A stretch of 28,019 nt of DNA, from positions 1 to 28,019 of the forward strand of contig LGHA01000003.1 of NCBI GenBank assembly GCA_001508595.1, read 5' to 3'. This document shows positions 15,795-22,604 of the stretch, in pieces. The position numbers and the translations under genes were made by a program. This DNA is from Anaerolineaceae bacterium 46_22 (lineage in GTDB: Bacteria > Chloroflexota > Anaerolineae > Anaerolineales > Anaerolineaceae). Under the pieces are notes generated by a model. That model saw only the letters and a list, made by a program, of their open reading frames with translations. It did not search any database and was not told the origin of the DNA. The stretch's first letter is position 1. Every line of letters begins with the position of its first letter.

Positions 15795-16240
15795 TCAGCT
15801 TGATGCGCTGGTGTATTTCTTTAAACCCTGGCGAAATAACCAGGAGGCACCTATCAGGGCGCCAATGGTGAACAGCAATGTGAGGATCATCCACTGCCAG
15901 GAGAGCTTTCCTGAAAGCGCCTGGGCAGGGGTTGTTGTCATAAAACCTACCGGGATGATCCACGTCAGCACAAGGCGCAGCTAACCCGGGTAAAGTTCCA
16001 CCGGGTAATAGGCTAGCTGAAAAAGGTCGTTAATGATCCAGGTGAATAGAAAATCGGAATTCCAGAAAACCAGGGCTGAAAAAGCCGCAGAGCGGCATAC
16101 AGAAGGGCGACACCGGCGATTAAGGTGATGATAAATCCCAGCACTGCAAGCAAGATCAGTTGGGCTTGCATGAGGTGAATGGCATAGCCGAGAACCCCCA
16201 GCGCGAGGCACAGGTCAAAGTGACCCGTCCCGATTTACGT
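15795..16240 (-). pseudogene. Decayed ABC-2 permease (COG3694/PF06182-like)
   Basis: No intact frame exists here, but the minus strand still encodes a recognisable C-terminal half of an ABC-2 membrane subunit. Reading down, one frame gives HFDLCLALGVLGYAIHL and LLAVLGFIITLIAGVALLYA. A one-base frameshift near 16081-16100 then leads to ALVFWNSDFLFTWIINDLF and QLAYYPVELYPG. An amber stop (TAG at 15983-15981) interrupts it. The same frame continues with LRLVLTWIIPVGFMTTTPAQ and ends KKYTSASS with a TGA at 15797-15795. In relatives a tryptophan is usual at the amber position, so TGG to TAG is likely. The N-terminal half, the sister permease and the ATPase are missing. Such permeases work in exporters with two different membrane subunits. 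Confidence 0.75.
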
Positions 16241-16253
16241 TTACAGGATAAAT

Positions 16254-16267
16254 TAGTGAATGGTGAG
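16254..16267 (-). repeat. Two-unit copy of the TTCACNA heptamer repeat
   Basis: On the minus strand CTCACCA/TTCACTA, sharing the 12-mer CACCATTCACTA with the array at 2561-2581. It sits at the upstream edge of the permease remnant. The sequence from here to 16436 shows no gene. Confidence 0.5.
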
Positions 16268-16436
16268 TGGTTTCGCTAAATCTCGACTTTTCTCCAGAAA
16301 ATTTATTGCGTTTGGTCTTTTGGAGTAAGGAGCCCTGCCCTGTTTAGGGTTAGCCCGAGAAGAATCAAAAATATCGTAAATTATTAAGGTCTATCAACCA
16401 AATTCCTCATGGACTTTGAGCTAGACGCAGATTTTC

Positions 16437-16457
16437 TTACTCAAGTGTATTGAGTAA
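16437..16457. repeat. Inverted repeat TTACTCAA/TTGAGTAA
   Basis: Perfect 8-base arms (16437-16444 and 16450-16457) with a five-base spacer, lying 17 bases from the terminator U-tract. There is no T-run on either side, so it may be an operator or a processing hairpin. Confidence 0.4.
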
Positions 16458-16473
16458 ATTGAGAATATGGTAT

Positions 16474-16502
16474 AAAAAATTGGCCTGAGGTTATCAGGCC
16501 AA
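16474..16502 (-). terminator. Strong intrinsic terminator for the alpha/beta hydrolase
   Basis: Perfect nine-base-pair stem TTGGCCTGA/TCAGGCCAA (16480-16502) with a five-base loop. On the minus strand it is followed by six T residues (16479-16474). It lies 48 bases after the hydrolase stop codon. Confidence 0.9.
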
Positions 16503-16550
16503 GTAGTCATCTTTTTTAGCAAAAGTGCTAATGGGAAGATTGCCCTAGTA

Positions 16551-17558
16551 TCAAACTTCAGACCAAAAAGCTTCCATTGCTTTGAAGGTTTTTTCAGGCT
16601 GTTCCCAATGTGGCAAACCTTTTGTGGGAGAAACGCGTTCTGCTTTCCAATTTTCTTTCTCTTTAAGCAGAATCGGCAGCATGTCAAACCGAGTATATGG
16701 ATCGCGATCATAGATTACCAGTACAGGGGTATCCAATGTTTCATAAACATTTTCTCGCACTGCCTGGGTAAAGAGCTTGCCGCTCAAGAAATAGGTTGGT
16801 GCATACTCCGCACCGGGTTGATGTGCGGTCTGGTAGGCATAATCCACAAAACGTTCTGGAACAAGCCCCTCAAAACTTTTGTTAAGGAAGTATTGGATGC
16901 TTGGTCGGCTTGCAACCAGGTCATAAAAGGGGCGATTCCACAATGGTACAGCCAAACCTGCATAAACTGTACTCTTTGTGCCGCGCTTTTCTGCTCGTTG
17001 GGACAACCGATCTGTCTTGGGCTGCTCAAAGCCAGTCGGCGATAGCATTACAATCGATCGGAAGAACTCAGCGTTTTCCTGTGCAGCAAGGGCAGCAAAC
17101 TCACTGCTCAAGGAAAGGGTCACCACATCTGCCTGTTCGCCGACCACTTCCTTTAGAAAATCAAGGATGGCTTGTTGAAAGAGCTGCGGTGAATAAAGGC
17201 GGTCAGATCGATCGGAAAAACCGTATCCAGGAAGGTCCAGTGCAAATACCGGGCGTTCACCTCGAAACCGTTCAAAAATAGGTTTCATCTCAAAGGCGCT
17301 TGGCGCGGCATTGATGCTGTGCAATAAGACCAGCGGCACACCCTTCTCACTGCGATCCACATAATAACTGAGTCTCCCAGCGTGTTCTGAGTAAAAATCT
17401 TTCCGATCCGCTTCAATCGCTTTAACAAGTTCGGCGTCATGGCGTATGTACTTGCGGCTGTAAATGATCCAGCCAGCTGCAGCTGCAGCTGCGCTTGTGA
17501 GCACACTACCAAGTCCCCATCCCAGGCCTTTGAAGATGTTTTTAGATGTCTTGCTCAT
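16551..17558 (-). CDS. Membrane-anchored alpha/beta hydrolase
   Basis: An alpha/beta-hydrolase-fold protein of 335 residues, substrate unknown. An N-terminal hydrophobic segment (about 12-33, LGSVLTSAAAAAAGWIIY) probably anchors it in the membrane. The HG loop reads LLHSINAAPSAF. The nucleophile elbow is TLSLS at 147-151, with Ser149 in place of the usual GxSxG serine and no glycines around it. The likely acid is an aspartate in VIYDRDPYTRFD, and the histidine is His317 in GLPHWEQP. The cap region lies between. I chose the ATG at 17558 because GGAGG lies six bases upstream. The in-frame TTG at 17564 overlaps that spacing. It lies 188 bases downstream of the ABC-F gene on the same strand and ends at a strong terminator. 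Confidence 0.85.
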   Translation of the reverse strand: MSKTSKNIFKGLGWGLGSVLTSAAAAAAGWIIYSRKYIRHDAELVKAIEADRKDFYSEHAGRLSYYVDRSEKGVPLVLLHSINAAPSAFEMKPIFERFRGERPVFALDLPGYGFSDRSDRLYSPQLFQQAILDFLKEVVGEQADVVTLSLSSEFAALAAQENAEFFRSIVMLSPTGFEQPKTDRLSQRAEKRGTKSTVYAGLAVPLWNRPFYDLVASRPSIQYFLNKSFEGLVPERFVDYAYQTAHQPGAEYAPTYFLSGKLFTQAVRENVYETLDTPVLVIYDRDPYTRFDMLPILLKEKENWKAERVSPTKGLPHWEQPEKTFKAMEAFWSEV

Positions 17559-17746
17559 GGTCAACCTCCTGTATAAACGATCAAATTAGGTGATTTGTTA
17601 TAAACCACGCAATTACCATATCTTATTTTACCCCGATGTACCCGTTTAATAAGGAGATGTTGAGATCAGGAATTATCAGAGGACTTTGTAAAGCTAAGCA
17701 ATCAAAATTTCAACAAAGAAAATTTATTCATTCAGCACACAATGAG

Positions 17747-19675
17747 TTATTCCGCAAGTTTTTCATGCAATTCAGACCATTCTTCCATCAAAGATTCGAT
17801 CTGTCCTTGCAAGGATACATAATCTTCACCCAACCTCAAAACCTGGTTGGAATCCGCTGGTGGATTTGCCAATTCATCAGATATTGTTTTTTGTTTTGTT
17901 TCCAAATCCTGGATTTGTTTCTCGATCTCTTCCAGGCGATTGGCTGCTTTTCGACGTTCATATTTTGAAAGCGGCTTTTCTGATGGTTTTTGCTGTGAGG
18001 AAAATGATCGGTTATGGGCAACCTCGGTGCTGACCGGGTCTTTCTCGTCACTCAAATCTGCCATTTTTAATTGATGGGCTTTAAATTGCGTGTAAGAGCC
18101 CCTGAACACCTGTAAACTTCTGCCCTGGGGTTCCACTTCCCAAATTTGAGACGCCAGGGAGTCAATCAAGTAGCGGTCATGGGAAACAAGCAAAATTGTG
18201 CCAGGGAAATTAGAAAGGACTGATTCCAATACCTCTTGTGTGGGTAAATCCAGGTGGTTGGTCGGTTCATCCAGCAGCAATAAATTGGCATCAGAGAGTG
18301 ATAGTTTTGCCAGCGCCAAACGCCCGCGCTCCCCACCAGAAAGGGTGCCAACTTTGCGGAACACATCGTCACCCGTGAATAAGAACTTCGCCAGGTAATT
18401 GCGTATCTCTGCCGGCAGCATATTTGGAGAGACGCTGTCAATTTCCATCATCAAAGTTCGATCAGGGTCTAAACCCTCATGTGCCTGTGCAAAATAACCG
18501 ATCACCAAACTTGCACCAATTGTCACTTTTCCAGAATACGGCGGAATCTTTTCCAGTATTGTCTTTAAGAATGTCGTCTTGCCGGCACCGTTCGGGCCGA
18601 TTATTGCTGCACATTCCTGCCGCTGTAGAAGCAGGTCGGGGCATGAGAATAAGGGCTTGCCCTCATCGTGGTAACCGACTTCTAAATTATGCGTTCGTAA
18701 GACAATATCACCTGAGCGACCGCGTGTGTTGAGGTTGATGTGCATCCGCCGCGGTTCACTGGGCGGTGGAGCAAGGCGGGAATCCTCCAGCAAGCGTTCC
18801 AATCGACGGCGGCGGCCTTTAGCCTGGCTGGTATTCTGACCGGCAATATTGCGCCGGATAAATTCCTGTTCTTTTTCGATAAAGGCTGTTTGCGCTTCAT
18901 ATTCCGCTAATCGCCGAGCATAACGTTCTTCACGCTGGGAAAGATACGTAGAATAATTGCCGCTGTAAACCTCGAGGGCAGGCGTCATTTCCCAAATCGT
19001 CTCAGCCACCTGGTCAAGGAAGTACCGGTCGTGGGAGACGACCACCAATGCCCCATCCCAATCCTTCAAAAAGGATTCAAGCCATTCCACTGCCTCAATA
19101 TCGAGGTGATTGGTCGGCTCATCCAGCATCATCACATCCGGGCTCTCCAGGAGCAGTTTTGCCAGCAGGGCGCGCGTCCGTTCGCCACCTGAGAGTTGTG
19201 TGATCGGTCGATGGAAGTCCTCTTCGTCAAACCCAAGACCGGATAAAGTTTGTTTGATGCGCATTTCGTAGGTATATCCCCCCTGCTGTTCGAAAGCTTG
19301 TTCCAGGCTGCCGTATCTTGTCACCGCTTCATCTGATTGCCCAGGATCCGCCATGGCTTGCATCCATTCTTTTAAGGCTTCTTCCATATCAATGAGGTCG
19401 GAAAAAACCTCCAAACAGGTTTGCCATAAAGTCCCTTTTGCTGCCAGGCTTGCTTCCTGGGGCAAATACCCGATGGTCAATTCCTTTGCATGCTGAACAA
19501 CACCTGAATTGGGAAAATCCTGCCCGATCAGGATTCGAATAAGCGTGGTCTTTCCAACGCCATTCGAACCTACCAGCGCAATCCGGGCACCGCGAGGTAT
19601 GGATAAAGAGATACCTTCAAAGATATCCTGTGCACCAAATGATTTTGAAAGGTTGTTTGCGGTGATTAATGACAT
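17747..19675 (-). CDS. ABC-F family ATPase
   Basis: Soluble twin-ATPase protein of 642 residues with no membrane domain, so a ribosome-associated translation factor or antibiotic-protection protein of the ABC-F class and not a transporter. First cassette: Walker A GSNGVGKT (36-43), signature LSGGERTRALLAKLL and DEPTNHLD. A charged inter-domain linker follows (about 240-320, with many Arg and Glu). Second cassette: GPNGAGKTTF, LSGGERGRLALAKLS and DEPTNHLDL. The last ~80 residues are a charged coiled-coil tail (YERRKAANRLEEIEKQIQDL). Both cassettes look catalytically complete. It is divergently transcribed from the flippase-like gene, with 107 bases between the two start codons. Its own extended -10 element ends seven bases before the ATG. 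Confidence 0.95.
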   Translation of the reverse strand: MSLITANNLSKSFGAQDIFEGISLSIPRGARIALVGSNGVGKTTLIRILIGQDFPNSGVVQHAKELTIGYLPQEASLAAKGTLWQTCLEVFSDLIDMEEALKEWMQAMADPGQSDEAVTRYGSLEQAFEQQGGYTYEMRIKQTLSGLGFDEEDFHRPITQLSGGERTRALLAKLLLESPDVMMLDEPTNHLDIEAVEWLESFLKDWDGALVVVSHDRYFLDQVAETIWEMTPALEVYSGNYSTYLSQREERYARRLAEYEAQTAFIEKEQEFIRRNIAGQNTSQAKGRRRRLERLLEDSRLAPPPSEPRRMHINLNTRGRSGDIVLRTHNLEVGYHDEGKPLFSCPDLLLQRQECAAIIGPNGAGKTTFLKTILEKIPPYSGKVTIGASLVIGYFAQAHEGLDPDRTLMMEIDSVSPNMLPAEIRNYLAKFLFTGDDVFRKVGTLSGGERGRLALAKLSLSDANLLLLDEPTNHLDLPTQEVLESVLSNFPGTILLVSHDRYLIDSLASQIWEVEPQGRSLQVFRGSYTQFKAHQLKMADLSDEKDPVSTEVAHNRSFSSQQKPSEKPLSKYERRKAANRLEEIEKQIQDLETKQKTISDELANPPADSNQVLRLGEDYVSLQGQIESLMEEWSELHEKLAE

Positions 19676-19682
19676 CGTGCAA

Positions 19683-19691
19683 AGTATACCA
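19683..19691 (-). promoter_or_regulatory. Extended -10 promoter of ABC-F, likely leaderless
   Basis: Minus strand TGG-TATACT, then seven bases, then the ATG at 19675. No ribosome-binding site can fit. Confidence 0.55.
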
Positions 19692-19766
19692 TTTTCAATC
19701 CTTTTAATACGCTAAATTGATATTGATGCCATTGGAGAATCATTCCTCTCAATACGCACCTGTGCA

Positions 19767-19775
19767 TGGTAGAAT
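19767..19775 (+). promoter_or_regulatory. Extended -10 promoter of the flippase-like gene, likely leaderless
   Basis: TGG-TAGAAT, then seven bases, then the ATG at 19783. It has the same geometry as the divergent ABC-F promoter. Confidence 0.55.
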
Positions 19776-19782
19776 TTCTTTT

Positions 19783-20841
19783 ATGAAACGAAATACGAAG
19801 CGGTGGCTTATCTGGTTGGGATTGGTCATTTCGGCAGCTTTTTTATACCTGGCTTTCAGAGAAATTAATTACCGGGAACTATGGCAAACCCTCAGGGAAA
19901 TAAAGCTGTTGTGGCTTATCCCAGGCCTGGTTATTTATTTCATTGGTGTGCTGGTGCGCACCTGGCGCTGGCAGTACCTGCTCAAACCCCTCAAAAAGGT
20001 CAGCATTAACACCCTTTTCCCAATCATCAATATTGGCTATATGGGTAATAATGTCTTCCCGCTGCGGATGGGCGAGGTGCTCCGTTCTGTGGTGGTCAAA
20101 CGATGGGAGGATGTTTCAATTTCTGGTTCCCTGGCGACAATTGTTGTGGAGCGGATCTTTGACGCTGTGGTGATTATCGGCTTTGTGCTGCTTAACCTCA
20201 GGCAGCTAACAAAATTATCCAATACAGGCACATTCGCTCAATTGGGAAGCCTTGCGACCTGGGCAGTGGTGATCTTTTTGGCTGGATTGGGGGTTTTTAT
20301 TCTGATTGCGATGTTCCCAAAACGAGCCAGCAGCCTGATCCAAAGCATTGTCAACAAAATTCTCCCGGAGCGCTTTCGTGAACCAGTTATGAAAATTGCG
20401 GATCGCTTCCTTGAAGGTTTGATGAGTTTGCGCTCACCGGCCGATGCCTTAATGATTTTTCTGACTTCCATCCTGATCTGGATTCTTGAAACAGGATTGT
20501 ACTGGAGCGTCAACCAGGCCCTGGGATTGAACCTCAATTTTAGACAACTGATGCTTCTAAACGGGGTCGTCAATTTGGTGTTATTGATACCTGCTGCTCC
20601 CGGAGGGCTGGGGACCTTTGATGCGGCTGGACGCGCCATGCTTGAAGCCTATGGCATCGCCGCAGAACCCGCCCTGGGATATACACTTGTCCTTCGGATT
20701 GCATTATGGGCGCCCATCACCCTGTTAGGAACGATCTATTTTGTGCGAGAAGGCTTGAAATGGACCATGGATGCAGGTGAAATGGAAGCCCAAACTAAGG
20801 ACCTCACAACACAGGATATTGAAGAGGTAAACCATGAATAA
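19783..20841 (+). CDS. Lysylphosphatidylglycerol synthase TM-like / UPF0104 membrane protein
   Basis: A polytopic membrane protein of 352 residues resembling the flippase-like domain of MprF and archaeal AglD (UPF0104 family), without any aminoacyl-transfer domain. Several hydrophobic helices alternate with the family hallmarks RTWRWQYLL near 63-71, NIGYMGNNVFPLRMGE near 86-101 and TIVVERIFD near 119-127, and AAPGGLGTFDAAG near 269-281 in the second half. The probable role is moving or helping assemble a lipid-linked molecule. I chose ATG 19783 because the basic MKRNTKRW start before the first helix is typical and a -10 element directly precedes it. An upstream in-frame ATG at 19717 would add 22 poorly fitting residues. 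It overlaps the next gene by eight bases. Confidence 0.88.
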   Translation: MKRNTKRWLIWLGLVISAAFLYLAFREINYRELWQTLREIKLLWLIPGLVIYFIGVLVRTWRWQYLLKPLKKVSINTLFPIINIGYMGNNVFPLRMGEVLRSVVVKRWEDVSISGSLATIVVERIFDAVVIIGFVLLNLRQLTKLSNTGTFAQLGSLATWAVVIFLAGLGVFILIAMFPKRASSLIQSIVNKILPERFREPVMKIADRFLEGLMSLRSPADALMIFLTSILIWILETGLYWSVNQALGLNLNFRQLMLLNGVVNLVLLIPAAPGGLGTFDAAGRAMLEAYGIAAEPALGYTLVLRIALWAPITLLGTIYFVREGLKWTMDAGEMEAQTKDLTTQDIEEVNHE

Positions 20842-22153
20842 TGAAAAACAAAGCATTGCCGTCGTAGGGGCTGGGATTGGCGGCTTGTCAGCAGCATATG
20901 ACCTGGCAAAAGATGGCAATAAAGTTGTTATCTTTGAAGCCTCAGACCATGTTGGCGGGTTGGCAGCAGGCTTTAAGGAGCCTCATTGGGATTGGACCGT
21001 TGAACGCTTTTATCATCACTGGTTTCATTCTGACGAGCACATGCTGGGCCTGATTGACGAATTGGGCTGGTCAAATCAGGTTATTTTCCCAAAGCCAACC
21101 ACGGTGATGTACTACCGCGGAAAATTTTATCCCTTTGACTCCATAACTGCAGCATTAATGTATCCTGGTCTGGGGTGGGGGATCAACAAAATCCGCTTTG
21201 GGCTGATTGGTTTATATCTGCGGCTGACAAACAACTGGCAAGCCCTTGAAAAAACCACCGTTGATACGTGGATGCGCAAATGGGCGGGGGATAAAGTTTA
21301 TGAATCCATGTGGGAACCGATGATGATCGGGAAATTTGGCGAGGGGTATGCAAAGGTCGTTAATATGGCATGGTTTTGGGCGCGGCTGCACGCTCGAACG
21401 ACCCGACTGGGCACCTTTGAGGGGGGCTTCCAGATTTTTGCTGATAAATTTGCCGAACGGCTTGAGCAGATGGGCGTTGAAATTCGACTTGAATCACATG
21501 TAACAGAGATCAAAGCTGCTGACAACAACGGCATTTCGATCACAACAGCGGTAGGCCAGACTGAGCATTTCTCCCAAGCGCTTGTAACCACATCTCCCGG
21601 TCTGCTGGCACGCTTAGCACCCGACCTGCCGAAAACCTACCTGGATGGGCTGCTGTCATTGACCAGTATGGGCGCTGTTGTAATGGTGGTATCCCTTAAA
21701 CACCAATTATCCCAGGAGGGCTATTACTGGTATAACATTCCAAAAGCAGCTGGCTTCCCATTCCTGTCCCTGGTGGAACATACCAACTTTGTCAAGCCTG
21801 AATACTTTGGCGGTGATCACATCCTCTATATTGGTGACTATCTTCCCCAGGATCATGCATATTTTGACCTTTCGAAATCCGAATTGGAAGCAAAATTTTT
21901 ACCCCATCTTCAAAAATTTAACCCCGATTTTTCACCTGATTGGGTAAAAAAGACATGGTTGTTCCGAACGAAATATGCGCAACCTGTGCCCCTGGTGAAT
22001 CACTCGCAGAATATTCCCGCCATTCGGACTCCGATTGAAGGACTGTATTTTGCCAGTATGAGCCAAGTTTATCCCTGGGATCGAGGAACAAATTTTGCGG
22101 TTGAAATTGGACGTCGAGCGGCAAGTATGATGATTCAGGACAAAAATGACTGA
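20834..22153 (+). CDS. FAD-dependent oxidoreductase (amine oxidase/phytoene desaturase-like)
   Basis: A 439-residue flavoprotein. The ADP-binding loop VGAGIGGLSAAYDLA (11-25), Glu35 at the end of the second strand and HVGGLAAGF (39-47) mark an FAD-binding Rossmann fold of the amine oxidase / protoporphyrinogen oxidase / phytoene desaturase group. The C-terminal FAD block is GLYFASMSQVYPWDRGTNFA. The substrate is unknown. In its favour as a lipid- or glycan-linked enzyme is tight coupling to the flippase-like gene: its ATG lies eight bases inside that gene, with GAGGT six bases upstream. No other pathway genes are adjacent. A weak hairpin follows at 22257-22276. Confidence 0.88.
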   Translation: MNNEKQSIAVVGAGIGGLSAAYDLAKDGNKVVIFEASDHVGGLAAGFKEPHWDWTVERFYHHWFHSDEHMLGLIDELGWSNQVIFPKPTTVMYYRGKFYPFDSITAALMYPGLGWGINKIRFGLIGLYLRLTNNWQALEKTTVDTWMRKWAGDKVYESMWEPMMIGKFGEGYAKVVNMAWFWARLHARTTRLGTFEGGFQIFADKFAERLEQMGVEIRLESHVTEIKAADNNGISITTAVGQTEHFSQALVTTSPGLLARLAPDLPKTYLDGLLSLTSMGAVVMVVSLKHQLSQEGYYWYNIPKAAGFPFLSLVEHTNFVKPEYFGGDHILYIGDYLPQDHAYFDLSKSELEAKFLPHLQKFNPDFSPDWVKKTWLFRTKYAQPVPLVNHSQNIPAIRTPIEGLYFASMSQVYPWDRGTNFAVEIGRRAASMMIQDKND

Positions 22154-22256
22154 TTCCAAATTATGAATCAAAACTTCGAACATATGAGCATTTTCTCGCA
22201 AAATCAATTAATTACCAATCCCCTAAATACGCCGATTAATGGCATTTTTAATTATT

Positions 22257-22276
22257 AACCCCCATATATAGGGGTT
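22257..22276 (+). terminator. Possible terminator hairpin after the FAD oxidoreductase
   Basis: AACCCC (22257-22262) pairs with GGGGTT (22271-22276) around an eight-base loop, followed only by TTGA. This is weak as an intrinsic terminator. Confidence 0.3.
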
Positions 22277-22416
22277 TGACTGAGGTGACATCCCTTAAAG
22301 CAGAGCTCAACGTTTATCTAATTCATGTATTTAATACTTATAAAAAAAATCTTATTTTTTAAGGTTGGCTTGTCTTAAAATACATGGATTTTTTAGCAAA
22401 AAAGAGCAGAATCCGC

Positions 22417-22445
22417 TTGTGGTTAATTTTGATTCCCGTTAAAAT
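22417..22445 (+). promoter_or_regulatory. dnaA promoter overlapped by a DnaA-box-like site
   Basis: TTGTGG (22417-22422), 17 bases, then TAAAAT (22440-22445). The -35 region contains TGTGGTTAA (22418-22426), whose complement TTAACCACA differs at one position from the classic DnaA box TTATCCACA. DnaA binding here would block its own promoter, the classic autoregulation scheme. A leader of about 150 bases follows. Confidence 0.45.
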
Positions 22446-22453
22446 ACTAATCA

Positions 22454-22493
22454 CTTTCCAACCAAGTGGGCAAGGGAAACCATCATTGGAAAG
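22454..22493. repeat. Inverted repeat CTTTCCAA/TTGGAAAG in the dnaA leader
   Basis: Perfect eight-base arms (22454-22461 and 22486-22493) with a 24-base spacer, right at the predicted transcript start. It could form an RNA hairpin or bind a protein. Confidence 0.4.
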
Positions 22494-22497
22494 ACAT

Positions 22498-22547
22498 AAG
22501 TGTTATAAGATAACCACTTTATAAAAATATAAGCAGTGGTTATTTTT
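22498..22547 (+). promoter_or_regulatory. Mutually exclusive hairpins in the dnaA leader (attenuator-like)
   Basis: Hairpin 1: AAGTGTTAT (22498-22506) pairs with ATAACCACTT (22510-22519), with one bulged C. Hairpin 2: ATAACCACT (22510-22518) pairs with AGTGGTTAT (22535-22543), extendable by AAG with TTT, and is followed by a T-run ending at 22547. Both use the same central segment, so only one can form. Hairpin 2 looks like an intrinsic terminator. Alternatively it ends the upstream operon, or the three related ATAACCACT sites bind a regulator. Confidence 0.45.
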
Positions 22548-22604
22548 ACTTCAGATCGATTTTCATCGCTGGCTCACCGCAGCACATGGAAGAAAGGAAG
22601 TTGA

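Noticed and set aside
15981..16211. 76-residue minus-strand protein
   Set aside because: Its C-terminal half is the permease remnant and its N-terminal half is out-of-frame sequence; it is part of the pseudogene.
17636..17968. 110-codon plus-strand frame
   Set aside because: Mostly antisense to the 3' end of the ABC-F gene, with no family resemblance.
22154..22604. Replication origin upstream of dnaA
   Set aside because: The region is AT-rich and has one near-match DnaA box, but no cluster of standard boxes and no dnaN neighbour. Genome-wide skew would be needed.
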